Below, in pieces: positions 18,096 to 26,736 of a stretch of 50,298 nt of DNA. Numbering within the stretch: position 1 is the first letter of the stretch; every line of letters starts with the position of its first letter. The notes beneath the pieces are model-generated. The model saw only the letters and a program-made list of their open reading frames with translations. It did not search any database and was not told where the DNA came from. The translations under genes and the position numbers were made by a program. Source of the DNA: Nevskiaceae bacterium (GTDB lineage: Bacteria; Pseudomonadota; Gammaproteobacteria; Nevskiales; Nevskiaceae); NCBI GenBank assembly GCA_004297005.1, contig SCVA01000017.1, positions 1-50,298 on the forward strand, written 5' to 3'.

Positions 18096-19342
18096 TGGAA
18101 CTCACCGCCTATGCGCGCGCGCTGCTGGCACTGGCGGCGGTGCTGGTACTCGGCCGCCTGCTGGGCCGGCTGCTGCGGCATCTGGGCCAGCCACCGGTGA
18201 TCGGCGAGGTGCTGGCCGGCATCCTGCTCGGGCCCTCGCTGATCGGCCCGGAGTGGGCGGCGCGCATCCTGCCCGTGGAGTCGGCGCCGCCGCTGCGCGC
18301 CATCGCCATGCTCGGCATGGTTTTGTACATGTTCCGGGTCGGGCTGGAGCTGGATACCGGCCTGATCCGCCAGCGCCTGCGCGCTACCTTGCTGATCGCC
18401 CATGCCGGCATCGCCGCGCCGCTGCTGCTGGGCGTGGTGCTGGCGTTCTGGCTCGCCCCTGGCTACGCCGGGGCGGCCGCGACGCCCTGGGTGTTCGCGC
18501 TGTTTCTCGGCGTTTCCCTGGCGGTGACGGCGTTTCCGGTGCTGGCGCGCATCCTCGCCGACCGCGGCCTGTCGCGGCAGCCACTGGGCCAGATGGCACT
18601 GGCCTGCGCCGCGGTCGGTGATGTCTCCGCCTGGTGCCTGCTGGCGGCGGTGACCGGCATGGCCAGCAGCGCCCACCAAGGCACTGCGGTTGGCCTGATC
18701 GTCGGCTCGCTGGCCTATGTGGCGGCGATGCTGCTGCTGGCGCGGCCACTGCTGCGGTTGGCGTTGAGTGCTCCGACCGCGTTGGCGGTGCCGCTGGTGC
18801 TGGCCGCGCTCGCGGCCTCGGCGGCCTGCACCCAATGGCTGGGCCTGCATGCCAGCTTCGGCGCGTTCCTGATCGGCGCCCTGCTGCTGCGCGAGCATGC
18901 GCTGACGCAGACCCTGGATCGGCGGCTGGAGGGCATCGCCGCCTGGCTGCTGCCGGCCTTTTTCGCCTACGCCGGCATGCGCACCCGCCTGGACCTGCTG
19001 GCCGGCTGGGAGCAATGGGGACTGTGCCTGCTCATCACCCTGGTCGCCACCGTCGGCAAGGTCGGCGGCACCTATCTGGCGGCGCGGGTCTGCGGCGAGC
19101 CCCGGCGTCCGGCGGCGGCATTGGGCGCGCTGATGAACGCGCGCGGCCTGATGGAACTGATCGTGCTGCAGATCGGCCTGGACTTCGGGATCATCAGCCC
19201 GGCGCTGTTCTCCATGCTGGTGGTGATGGCGCTGGTCACCACCCTCGCCACCACGCCGCTGGTGCGCGCCCTGTTGCCGAGGCCGGAGGCGTCGCCGCCG
19301 GCACTCAAGCCGGCGGTGCTTGCGAATCCAGCGGCGCGGTAA
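18095..19342 (+). CDS. CPA2-family cation:proton antiporter
   Basis: A polytopic inner-membrane antiporter of the Kef/NapA type, 415 residues with about 12 hydrophobic segments. Typical CPA2 blocks are QPPVIGEVLAGILLGPSLIG, LGVSLAVTAFPVLARIL and the conserved Asp-bearing AVGDVSAW, followed by NARGLMELIVLQIGLDFGII. There is no RCK/TrkA nucleotide-binding domain. Its ATG shares one base with the halogenase stop. Its last 38 bases overlap the 3' end of the convergent MMPL gene. The role may be halide, potassium or pH balance during pigment formation; this is inference. Confidence 0.9.
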   Translation: MELTAYARALLALAAVLVLGRLLGRLLRHLGQPPVIGEVLAGILLGPSLIGPEWAARILPVESAPPLRAIAMLGMVLYMFRVGLELDTGLIRQRLRATLLIAHAGIAAPLLLGVVLAFWLAPGYAGAAATPWVFALFLGVSLAVTAFPVLARILADRGLSRQPLGQMALACAAVGDVSAWCLLAAVTGMASSAHQGTAVGLIVGSLAYVAAMLLLARPLLRLALSAPTALAVPLVLAALAASAACTQWLGLHASFGAFLIGALLLREHALTQTLDRRLEGIAAWLLPAFFAYAGMRTRLDLLAGWEQWGLCLLITLVATVGKVGGTYLAARVCGEPRRPAAALGALMNARGLMELIVLQIGLDFGIISPALFSMLVVMALVTTLATTPLVRALLPRPEASPPALKPAVLANPAAR

Positions 19343-21617
19343 ACAGCGCCAGCGTCAGCGTGGTGGCGATGCCCAGCGCCAGCGTCAGCCCCAGGCTCTG
19401 CAGGAAGGGTGTGCTGGAAAACGCTAGGCCGCCGAACGACAGCAGGGCCGTCATCGCCGCCAACCCCACCGCCAGCCGGCTGGCGGCCGGCGGCGCCCCG
19501 GCGCGTACGCCCTCGCGCAGAAAGATCACATAGTCGTTGCCGATGCCCAGCACCAGCAGCAGGGCGAGCACGGTGAACAGGTTTAGCGGTAGCCCGCACC
19601 AGCCGAGCGCTGCCAGCGTCAGCAGGCTGGCGCCCAGCGGCGCGGCCAGCGCGCGCAGGCCCTCGCCAGGCCCATAGCGGACGGTCAACACCACTGCGAT
19701 CAGCAGATAGATCAGGCCGAGTCGCCGCAGTGCTTCCTGGCGCTGGCTCGCGAGCACCGCGGTGGTCTCGGTTACCGGGTCGTGCCATTGCACGCCGGGT
19801 AGATCCGCGGCGATCGCCGCCAGGGCCGAGGCGTCCTTGACGCTGCTGAGAGTCACCGCCGAGCGCCAGACCCCGGCGTCCTCGCCCAGCCAGAGTGCCG
19901 TCAGTGCCTTCAGGCGGTCGGTCGACAGCGCCGTCGCCGGCTCCAGTCGCGGCGCCGCGGCGAACTCGGCGGCCAGGCGCGCCGCCGGCTCGGGGCCGTA
20001 GCCCAGGGCTGCGAGATGACGGGCAATCAGGCCCTGTGGCAGCAGCAGCGGCGCCAGCAGGGCGCGGTTGGCGTCCTGGGTTTTGAGCGACGGCAGCGCG
20101 CGGCTGACGGCGGTGTAGTCGGACAATCGCAGCGCGTCGAGCCGGGCGGTCAGCGCTTCCTCGCGTTCCAGCAACTGCTGCTCGGAGCCGCCCTCGATCA
20201 GGAAATGCCGGCTGTCGAAGTTGCTGCCCAGCAGCGCGCGCACCCGCTGCTCTTCGGCGATCAGGGCCGGCGGCGAGGACTGCAGCTGGCGCAGGTCGTC
20301 GACTGGCTTCAGGCGCAGCAGTCCGGGGACTGCGAGGGCGACCAGCAGCAGCCAGAACCACCAGGGCGCGCGCCTTGGCCGCAGCAAGCCAGCGAGGCGC
20401 AGCCAGCGTTCCCCGCCACCCATCGCCGCCGGCCGCGCCAGGGTCGGGAAGGCGAGCCAGACGGTCGCGGCGGCCACACTCAGGCCGCTGGCGGAGAACA
20501 CCGCCATCTGCCGCAGCACCGGCAGCGGTGCGGTGGCAAAGGCGGCGTAGCCCAGCACAGCGGTGCCCAGGCCGAGCAGCAGGCTGGGACCGATGTGGGC
20601 GGGCGCGTCGGCCGGGCGCCAATGGCGGGGATCGCGAAACTGATCGCAGAGGAAGTGGATCGCGTAGTCCACCGCCACCCCGATCAGGCTGGTGCCGAAA
20701 ACCAAGGTGAGGAAGTGCAGGCTGCCGAACAGCGCCTGCACCAGGCACAGCGCGGCGACGATGCCGAGCCCGACCGACAGCAGCCCCAGCAGCGCCGGGC
20801 GCAGGCTGCGGAACACCGCCAGCATCAGCAGCGCGCAGGCCAGCAGGTCGCCGCCGCCCAGCCAGACCATTTCGGCGCGTGCCCGCGCCGAGGCGGCCAC
20901 CGCATGCGGGGCGACACCGCTGACCAGAACCTCGGCGCCAGCGGTCTCGGCGGCGGCGCGTGCCGCCTTCAGGGCCGCCGCCAAGGGTTGCTGGATCGCC
21001 TGCGAAAACGGGCTGTCGCGGGTCTCGGCGAGCACCAGCAGCCAGACCTTGGCGCCGTCGTGGATAGCCAGTACGCCGCCCTCCAGAGTCGCGCGGCCTG
21101 GCACCGGCAGCGCCGTGCGCAACTGGTGATCGAACAGCCCCAGGGGATCGTCGACCACGGCGGTCAGCCGGGCGAAGCCGGCCGGCGAGTAGAGCGCGCG
21201 CAAGGCCTCGTCGCGCAGCTCGTCGGCGGCGCCGGCGGCGAGCCTGGCGCGATCCGCCGCCGAGATCAGGCCGAAGCGCGCCGCCTGCTCGACGGCGGAG
21301 GGACGCAGAGCGCCGGCGTCGGGCTCGAACTGCACGCTGTCGAAGGCCGGCGAGGCCTGGAGGCTGGCGGCGAGCCCGGCGGCGGCGGCGCGCGCCTGCG
21401 CATAGTCCTCGGCGCCGACCAGGAACAGCAGGCGCCGTGCGAAGGCATCGCTGATGCGGCGGCTGGCGCGCTCGGCGCCGGGGTCGCGCTCCTGCGCCGG
21501 CAGCATCGCCAGCAGGTTGCTGTCCAGCTTGAGATTCGGCGCGGTGTGCAGGCCGAAGTACGCCAGCAGCAGCGCCATCGCCGCCAGCCAGAGGCGAAAG
21601 CGCGCGGGCTGACTCAT
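19305..21617 (-). CDS. MMPL-family RND exporter (APE cluster)
   Basis: A 770-residue RND-superfamily exporter of the MMPL type, matching the transporter of aryl polyene clusters that moves the lipid-linked pigment across the inner membrane. The topology is one N-terminal membrane segment, a large periplasmic domain (about 30-240), six segments, a second periplasmic domain (about 420-600) and six further segments. FGTSLIGVAVDYAIHFL and LLVLGIGNDYVIFLREG are the paired RND Asp-containing membrane motifs. It overlaps the LolA-like gene by four bases. It converges on, and overlaps, the antiporter gene. Confidence 0.92.
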   Translation of the reverse strand: MSQPARFRLWLAAMALLLAYFGLHTAPNLKLDSNLLAMLPAQERDPGAERASRRISDAFARRLLFLVGAEDYAQARAAAAGLAASLQASPAFDSVQFEPDAGALRPSAVEQAARFGLISAADRARLAAGAADELRDEALRALYSPAGFARLTAVVDDPLGLFDHQLRTALPVPGRATLEGGVLAIHDGAKVWLLVLAETRDSPFSQAIQQPLAAALKAARAAAETAGAEVLVSGVAPHAVAASARARAEMVWLGGGDLLACALLMLAVFRSLRPALLGLLSVGLGIVAALCLVQALFGSLHFLTLVFGTSLIGVAVDYAIHFLCDQFRDPRHWRPADAPAHIGPSLLLGLGTAVLGYAAFATAPLPVLRQMAVFSASGLSVAAATVWLAFPTLARPAAMGGGERWLRLAGLLRPRRAPWWFWLLLVALAVPGLLRLKPVDDLRQLQSSPPALIAEEQRVRALLGSNFDSRHFLIEGGSEQQLLEREEALTARLDALRLSDYTAVSRALPSLKTQDANRALLAPLLLPQGLIARHLAALGYGPEPAARLAAEFAAAPRLEPATALSTDRLKALTALWLGEDAGVWRSAVTLSSVKDASALAAIAADLPGVQWHDPVTETTAVLASQRQEALRRLGLIYLLIAVVLTVRYGPGEGLRALAAPLGASLLTLAALGWCGLPLNLFTVLALLLVLGIGNDYVIFLREGVRAGAPPAASRLAVGLAAMTALLSFGGLAFSSTPFLQSLGLTLALGIATTLTLALFTAPLDSQAPPA

Positions 21618-22246
21618 GGAAAGCGCGCGAGCGCTTCCGGCGGCAGGGCGTCGAGCGCCTGCAGCTGTTCGAGTTCGATCTCGGTGCGGTCGCCGCGGCC
21701 GTCGGTGATGACCACCCGCTCCAGCTGCCGGCTGCCGTCCAGCCTGGCTTCGGTGAGCGCACCGGCCAGTGCGGCGTGGCGCGGTTTCAGGCCGATGCTC
21801 CAGCGGCTACCGCTACGCTCGCCGTACAGCAGAAAATCGCGTTCCAGCGACTCCAGGTCCAGCGCGAACAGCGCCGCGAACAGTCGCGAGACGGCGGCGA
21901 GGCCAGGTTGGGCGTCGGCGCCCAGGCGCTGTTCGCTACCGCCCTCGCGGGCGATCAGGCTGTTGCCGGCCAGCACATATTCGGCGCTCAGCGGCTGCCG
22001 CACCCGCCAGATCACACCGCGACCGCGGGCATAGACGAAGTCGCCGCTGGAGCGCAGCGGCTGCGGCAGCTCGGCGAGGAATTTTTTCTGCACGAAGCTG
22101 CCGGTCAGCGCCGCGCCGTGGGCGCTGGCGCGGGTTTCGGCCGAGACCAGGGCCTCGATCTCGGCGGCGCGGCGCGGCGTGGGGAACAGCTCCGCCCTGG
22201 CCGCCGGTAGTACCAGCAGCAGAGCCAGCAGCAGCCCCGCTCTCAC
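21614..22246 (-). CDS. LolA-like periplasmic carrier (APE cluster)
   Basis: A 210-residue exported protein with a signal peptide (residues 1-18, ending ARA) and a LolA/LolB fold pattern: LTGSFVQKKFLAELPQPLRSSGDFVYARGRGVIWRV. The family carries acyl chains through the periplasm; here it probably accepts the lipid-linked pigment from the MMPL exporter. Start and stop overlap both neighbours by four bases (22243-22246 and 21614-21617), showing strict translational coupling. Confidence 0.88.
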   Translation of the reverse strand: MRAGLLLALLLVLPAARAELFPTPRRAAEIEALVSAETRASAHGAALTGSFVQKKFLAELPQPLRSSGDFVYARGRGVIWRVRQPLSAEYVLAGNSLIAREGGSEQRLGADAQPGLAAVSRLFAALFALDLESLERDFLLYGERSGSRWSIGLKPRHAALAGALTEARLDGSRQLERVVITDGRGDRTEIELEQLQALDALPPEALARFP

Positions 22247-22662
22247 TTCGCCACTCCCAGCTTCTCCAGCAGGATTCGCGGCGAGGCCAGCAGCAACTCG
22301 CCGGTCTTCATGTCGACGGCAGCCTGCACGCTATGCCCCTTGGTGACCCGCGCGCCGTTGTCGGCATCGGTGATCAGATAGCCGATCTTCAGCCGGTGCT
22401 CCCATTCGATGAACCAGGCGCTGACCCGCAGCCGCTGCTTGAAGCGGGCCGCCTGGACGTAACGGGCCTGGTAGTCGATCAAGGGCCAGATATAGCCCGA
22501 GGCCATCATGTGGTCGTAGTTGTAGCCGATGGTTTCCAGCAGCGCGCAGCGGGCCAGCTCGAAATAGCGGGCGTAGTTGCCATGCCAGACGATGCCGGCG
22601 GGATCGAGGTCGTGGAACGGTACCTCGACGATCACCTCGGCGCGACGGCCCGTGACGTTCAT
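22243..22662 (-). CDS. Hotdog-fold acyl-CoA/ACP thioesterase (4HBT type)
   Basis: A 139-residue thioesterase of the 4-hydroxybenzoyl-CoA thioesterase group, corresponding to ApeK. The catalytic Asp lies in FHDLDPAGIVWHGNYARYFELAR, the family signature (D..G.V.H..Y..+FE). It may release or proofread stalled aryl-acyl carriers. The start MNVTGRRAE at 22662 overlaps the glycosyltransferase stop by ATGA. A longer upstream reading frame lies over the glycosyltransferase and is rejected. Confidence 0.92.
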   Translation of the reverse strand: MNVTGRRAEVIVEVPFHDLDPAGIVWHGNYARYFELARCALLETIGYNYDHMMASGYIWPLIDYQARYVQAARFKQRLRVSAWFIEWEHRLKIGYLITDADNGARVTKGHSVQAAVDMKTGELLLASPRILLEKLGVAK

Positions 22663-23411
22663 GGCGGCAAGCCGCGCAGCCGGCGCGTCAGCAGCCAGGG
22701 CAGACGCGGCAGCATCGCCACAAACAGCCGTGCATGCATCCAGGAAATCCTCAGGTTGTCGCGCCAGAGATCGAAATGCGAGACGCCGTCGCTGGGATAG
22801 CTCACCTGGGTCGGCAGGTTGACCACCGGCACGCCGGCCCAGAACAAGCGCACCAGAATCTCGGTGTCGAAGTCCATGCGCCGGCCGGCGCGCATGGTCC
22901 GCCAGGCCGCCAGGGCCGGCGGCAGCGGGTAGAGGCGAAAGCCGCACATGGAATCGCGGATGGCCAGCGACAGCGTATTGACCCAGACCCAGAAATGGGT
23001 GACGTAGCGGCCGTACAGACGGTTGCGCGGCACGCTGGCGTCGTAGACCGCGACGCCAGCGATGACTGCGTCCGGCCGCCGCCGGCTTTGTTCGAGGAAG
23101 CGCGGGATGTCCTCGATGCGGTGCTGGCCGTCGGCATCCAGCTGGATGGCGTAGTCATAGCCGGCATCCGCGGCGGCGGCGAAGCCGGCCATGGTGGCCA
23201 CACCCTTGCCGCCGTTCTCGGGCAGCCGCAGCACCCGCAGCCAGCCCTGTTCGCTGGCCTCCAGACGATCCAGCAGCGGCGCGCAGCCGGGCCCGGAGCC
23301 GTCGTCAACCACAAAGCAGCTCAGCTCCAGGTTCAGCGCCCGCAGCCGCGCCAGTACCTCGGGCAGCGCCTGCTCATGGCGGTAGAAGGGGATGACCACG
23401 CAGGTACGCAT
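22659..23411 (-). CDS. Family 2 glycosyltransferase (APE cluster)
   Basis: A GT-A type glycosyltransferase of 250 residues with VVIPFYRHEQALPEVL, FVVDDGSG at about 33-40 and the metal-binding LDADGQHRIEDIPRFL. It resembles dolichyl-phosphate mannose synthase. The C-terminal hydrophobic and basic tail (MLPRLPWLLTRRLRG) could hold it at the membrane. In pigment clusters such genes build the carrier to which the polyene is attached. It is coupled to the thioesterase by ATGA and begins 6 bases after the dehydratase stop. Confidence 0.9.
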   Translation of the reverse strand: MRTCVVIPFYRHEQALPEVLARLRALNLELSCFVVDDGSGPGCAPLLDRLEASEQGWLRVLRLPENGGKGVATMAGFAAAADAGYDYAIQLDADGQHRIEDIPRFLEQSRRRPDAVIAGVAVYDASVPRNRLYGRYVTHFWVWVNTLSLAIRDSMCGFRLYPLPPALAAWRTMRAGRRMDFDTEILVRLFWAGVPVVNLPTQVSYPSDGVSHFDLWRDNLRISWMHARLFVAMLPRLPWLLTRRLRGLPP

Positions 23412-23417
23412 GCGCTG

Positions 23418-23759
23418 CTAGGGCCTAAACAGCACGCGTCCCTGCGAGCAGACTCTCTCGGCATGGGTGTAGCGAAAGCCCAGGGCACCGGGAGTCCAGT
23501 GCAGGTCCAGATCGACCTCGGCGCCGGGGGCGATGACGTGCATGAACTTGATCCCGGCCAGCGCCGAGAAGTGGCCGGATACCGGCAGGCGGGCGCTGGC
23601 CAGCCGCACCGCCCAGTCGACCTGGGTAACGCCAGGGAGTATCGGGCTGTCGGGGAAATGCCCCTCGAACTGCATCAGCGTCGATGGCACCCGCAGCCGC
23701 AGCCGCACCGCCGCCTCGCCATCGGCGCTCTCGGCAAGGACTAATGGCTGGCTGCCCAT
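23418..23759 (-). CDS. FabZ-like 3-hydroxyacyl-ACP dehydratase (ApeI-like)
   Basis: A compact hotdog protein of 113 residues with the FabZ/FabA active-site stretch FEGHFPDSPILPGVTQ, where His is catalytic. This is the second dehydratase component of aryl polyene systems, equivalent to ApeI. It lies between the ACP and glycosyltransferase genes with gaps of only 6 bases, all on the minus strand. Confidence 0.88.
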   Translation of the reverse strand: MGSQPLVLAESADGEAAVRLRLRVPSTLMQFEGHFPDSPILPGVTQVDWAVRLASARLPVSGHFSALAGIKFMHVIAPGAEVDLDLHWTPGALGFRYTHAERVCSQGRVLFRP

Positions 23760-23765
23760 GCCGCC

Positions 23766-24044
23766 TCAGGCGGCGGCGGGCGAGGGGGCCGCGACGTCTG
23801 CGTTGACCAGCTGGTAGACCGCATTCACCACGTCGTTGACGCTGCGCACATGCTTGAACTCCTCGGCGTTGATCTTCTTGCCGGTGATTTCCTTCAGACG
23901 CAGGACCAGGTCGATGGCGTCGATGCTGTCGATGTCCAGATCCTGGTAGAGCTGAGCATCGCGATGGATCTTCTCCGGGGCGATCTCGAACAGCTCGATC
24001 AGCACCTCTTTCAAGGTCTGGTAAATCTCGTCGTGGCTACGCAT
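23766..24044 (-). CDS. Acyl carrier protein (APE cluster, first copy)
   Basis: A 92-residue acyl carrier protein. The phosphopantetheine attachment Ser40 sits in LDIDSIDAIDLVLRLKE. The acidic helix II is typical. The start ATG 24044 follows AGGGATTCC; an upstream extension of 20 residues has no family similarity. The C-terminal tail is Ala/Pro rich. It is one of two ACPs in the cluster, as ApeE and ApeF in known systems. Confidence 0.95.
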   Translation of the reverse strand: MRSHDEIYQTLKEVLIELFEIAPEKIHRDAQLYQDLDIDSIDAIDLVLRLKEITGKKINAEEFKHVRSVNDVVNAVYQLVNADVAAPSPAAA

Positions 24045-24063
24045 GGAATCCCTAGGATGGTTT

Positions 24064-24891
24064 TTATGGTGGCAATTGTAGGTTCTGGGCCGCCGGAGCC
24101 CCAATTCGGGCGGTAAAAAAGTCCTGGAAGTACCGACTCAGGCGACGCGCGGCCAGCGCCGGCGGCAGGTTCGCGGGGATCACTTCGCTGGCCCGAAACG
24201 ACGGCTCCACGGTGATTTTCCAATGCGCGCGCCGTGGCGGAATGTTCCACCACTTCTCCGCCTTGGTCAGTGTGCTCGGCTGGCAGATGATCGAAACCGG
24301 CAGAATCTCGCAGCCGGCCGCCAGCGCCACCTGCGCCGCGCCGCGCCGCATCTCCAGTGGCTGACCGGGCCGGCTGCGGGTGCCTTCCGGGAACACCAGC
24401 AAGGCCCGGCCGGCCTTCAGCACCCGGGCGCAATTGGCGACCAGCGCCTCGCCCTCGTCATTGGGGATATAGCCCGCCCAGACCACCGGCCAGCGCAGAA
24501 AGGGATTGCGCCAGAGCGCTTTTTTGACGATGCAGTCCACCTCCGGCAGAAACGACACCAAGAGCACCACGTCGATCAGGCTGGGGTGGTTGGCGATGAT
24601 CAGCCGCCCGCCCGGCGGGACCGGCGCGAGCAGGCGCTCGCGGCCATGCAGCTCGTAGCTCACCAGGCCGGTGTGGCGCATCAGGCCGACAAACAGGCGG
24701 AAGGCGTGGTGCAGGGTCAGCCGGGCGCGGCGGCGCAGCTGTGGCTCGCTCCAGCTGACCAGGCGCAGCAGCGGAAACCAGGTGAAGCCGAGAACCACCG
24801 CGCCCACCCCGAAGCTGGTGAAGGCGAACGCGGTGGCGTGCAGACGCCAGTGCCGGTTCAGCCGCTGCTTCCAGCTCAGCCGCGCGGTCAC
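24064..24891 (-). CDS. PlsC-type lysophospholipid acyltransferase (APE cluster)
   Basis: An acyltransferase of 275 residues from GTG 24891, which overlaps the chorismatase stop by GTGA. Catalytic HX4D is seen as NHPSLIDVVLL and the substrate motif as FPEGTRSRPG. A hydrophobic segment at about 15-40 anchors it in the membrane. In aryl polyene clusters this enzyme type is thought to attach the polyene to, or build, a lipid anchor. It stops 20 bases before the ACP start. Confidence 0.92.
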   Translation of the reverse strand: MTARLSWKQRLNRHWRLHATAFAFTSFGVGAVVLGFTWFPLLRLVSWSEPQLRRRARLTLHHAFRLFVGLMRHTGLVSYELHGRERLLAPVPPGGRLIIANHPSLIDVVLLVSFLPEVDCIVKKALWRNPFLRWPVVWAGYIPNDEGEALVANCARVLKAGRALLVFPEGTRSRPGQPLEMRRGAAQVALAAGCEILPVSIICQPSTLTKAEKWWNIPPRRAHWKITVEPSFRASEVIPANLPPALAARRLSRYFQDFFTARIGAPAAQNLQLPP

Positions 24892-25871
24892 GGCCGGACC
24901 CGGTAGCTGCCTTCGACTTCCAGCAGCAGTTCGCTGCGGCAGATGTCGCCCAGCAACACCGACAGCGGGGTATCGGGATGGCGCTCGCGGCACAGGGCCA
25001 TGGCCGCCGCGACGTGCTCAGGGTCGCGCACATAGAGCCGGAGCGACTCGGCGCGCAGCCGGCCGGACTCCGCGTCCAGCCGGCGCTCGGCTTCGCCGAG
25101 CAGGCTGTCGATATTGGCCAGGGCCTCCTGCATCTGCGCCGGAACATCGCCGACATGGCGGGTTTCGTGGCCGACCACGCTGGCGGTGCCGGAGATCAGC
25201 AGCTCCGCGCCGTCGGCCCAGTCGACCAGGGTGGCGCGCGAGAAGCTGGGGCTTTTCGGGCCGTACTGGCGCGGATAGGCGTAGGCGCTGGTCTGGCGGG
25301 GATTCTCGATCTGCCGCCCTGGCGCGCGCGCCGCCAGAAAATAGAGGACCAGCCCGCCCTCGGCGGTGCCGATCGCGGTCGCCGCCGGCAGCTGCTGTTC
25401 GAAGCCGGGCTTGAGCGCCAGTGCATTGTGGCGGCCCAGGGAAAACTGCCGGTAGCGCTCCTCGTCGCCCTCGCCACGGGTGATTTCCGCCAGGTAGTTC
25501 CAGGTGCGCAGCCAGTGCGGATAGCCGCGCGAGCGCAGCAGATGCTCGATGCGGCCGTAGGCATGAAAGGTGGCGCGGGCCAGCCCCAGCCGCTGCAACT
25601 CGGGCTCCGCGACTTGCAGCTGGCCAAACAGCACCGCGCCGTTCTCGGAGTAGCCCAGGCCCTCGGACCAGCCGTGTTGCACCGGCGTCGGGCTGAGCCA
25701 GTTATCCTCGGCGGGGCCAGTGAGCACCGGCAGCGGCACCTGCACCAGCCTGGGGTCATCGCCTCTGGTCGGCGACGTCCCGTGGCACACCCTGGCTAGT
25801 AGGAATTGATCCTCGACGGCGTGGTGACAGACACGGAAAGGGCGCGCAGGGGTGGTGGAAAGCTGGGGCAT
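24888..25871 (-). CDS. xanB2: Chorismatase (XanB2-like)
   Basis: A chorismatase of the FkbO/Hyg5/XanB2 family, splitting chorismate into pyruvate and hydroxybenzoate (3-HBA and 4-HBA for XanB2). These are starter units for xanthomonadin and, for 4-HBA, ubiquinone. The start MPQLSTTPARPF at 25871 gives 327 residues, close to Xanthomonas XanB2. Recognisable blocks are GWSEGLGYSENGAVLFGQL, YPHWLRTWNYLAEI, TAIGTAEGGLVLYFLA and the C-terminal ELLLEVEG, in which Glu is proposed to be catalytic. The product type cannot be fixed by eye. It begins the left-going operon, 55 bases from a divergent methyltransferase. Confidence 0.88.
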   Translation of the reverse strand: MPQLSTTPARPFRVCHHAVEDQFLLARVCHGTSPTRGDDPRLVQVPLPVLTGPAEDNWLSPTPVQHGWSEGLGYSENGAVLFGQLQVAEPELQRLGLARATFHAYGRIEHLLRSRGYPHWLRTWNYLAEITRGEGDEERYRQFSLGRHNALALKPGFEQQLPAATAIGTAEGGLVLYFLAARAPGRQIENPRQTSAYAYPRQYGPKSPSFSRATLVDWADGAELLISGTASVVGHETRHVGDVPAQMQEALANIDSLLGEAERRLDAESGRLRAESLRLYVRDPEHVAAAMALCRERHPDTPLSVLLGDICRSELLLEVEGSYRVRP

Positions 25872-25890
25872 TCGCAGTCGGATGTGCGAA
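25871..25890. promoter_or_regulatory. Inverted repeat in divergent xanB2/methyltransferase gap
   Basis: TTCGCA-N8-TGCGAA forms a perfect 6-base palindrome in the only divergent gap between the two main pigment operons. It touches the chorismatase start codon, so a bound protein could block transcription or translation leftward. A possible operator; no regulator gene lies nearby. Confidence 0.3.
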
Positions 25891-25926
25891 ACTGAAAGGC
25901 ATATCAGGCCACATTCTAACGTCGCC

Positions 25927-26691
25927 ATGTCGCCCACCCCGCCCGCTTCCTCCGCAGCGCAAATCGCACCGCTGCCGGTGCTCAAGACCTACTTCAGCGA
26001 CGAGCCCGGGCGGCGGCAGACGGTGAAGACCCTGTTCGATGCCTCGGCGCGGCATTACGACTGGATCACCGCGATGATGAGCTTCGGCTCCGGGCGCTGG
26101 TATCGCCGCGACGCGCTGCGCCGTCATGGCCTGAGCGCCGGCACCAAGCTGCTCGATGTCGGCGCCGGCACCGGGGTGATCTCGCTGATCGCGCAGGAGG
26201 TGGTCGGCGCCCAGGGCGAGGTGATTGCCGCCGATCCCAGCGAGGGCATGCTAGCGGTGGCGCGGGACTCCGGAGTGCGCCAGACCGTCACCGCCGGCGC
26301 CGAAGACTTGCCGTTTGAAGCCAACCGCTTCGACATGCTCACCATGGGCTATGCCTTGCGCCATGTCTCCGACCTGATGCTGGCCTTCCGTGAATACCAC
26401 CGGGTGCTGCGGCCGGGCGGCAAGGTCTTGCTCTTGGAGATCACCCGGCCGGCGCGACACGGTTTTGCCTACTGGCTGCTGCGCGCCTATCTGCGGGGCG
26501 TGGTCCCGGCCGTCACCCGCCTGTTCCGGCGCTCCGCCGATGCCGAGCAGCTGATGCGCTACTACTGGGACACCATCGACCAGTGCGTGCCGCCCGAGAC
26601 CATCATGGAGGCGCTGCGTCAGGCCGGCTTCCAAAACCCGAGCCGGCATGTGGCGATGGGCATCTTCAGCGAATATTCCGCCACCAAATAA
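25927..26691 (+). CDS. SAM-dependent methyltransferase (UbiE-like, APE cluster)
   Basis: A class I methyltransferase of 254 residues. The SAM-binding motif LLDVGAGTG lies at 75-83 after a UbiE-like segment FDASARHYDWITAMMSFGSG. RVLRPGGKVLLLEITRP is the usual post-II motif. In the pigment pathway it probably methylates the aryl hydroxyl, since many aryl polyenes carry O-methyl groups. A role in ubiquinone is less likely because it heads the plus-strand pigment operon. GTCGCC precedes the ATG with no strong ribosome-binding site. Confidence 0.88.
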   Translation: MSPTPPASSAAQIAPLPVLKTYFSDEPGRRQTVKTLFDASARHYDWITAMMSFGSGRWYRRDALRRHGLSAGTKLLDVGAGTGVISLIAQEVVGAQGEVIAADPSEGMLAVARDSGVRQTVTAGAEDLPFEANRFDMLTMGYALRHVSDLMLAFREYHRVLRPGGKVLLLEITRPARHGFAYWLLRAYLRGVVPAVTRLFRRSADAEQLMRYYWDTIDQCVPPETIMEALRQAGFQNPSRHVAMGIFSEYSATK

Positions 26692-26736
26692 GCAAACCAA
26701 TAATTCGGCCCGCTGTATTTAGGGAACCGGGGAACC

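Noticed and set aside
22663..22947. N-terminal extension of the thioesterase
   Set aside because: It lies over the glycosyltransferase; the ATG at 22662 overlaps the stop as ATGA, as elsewhere in the operon.
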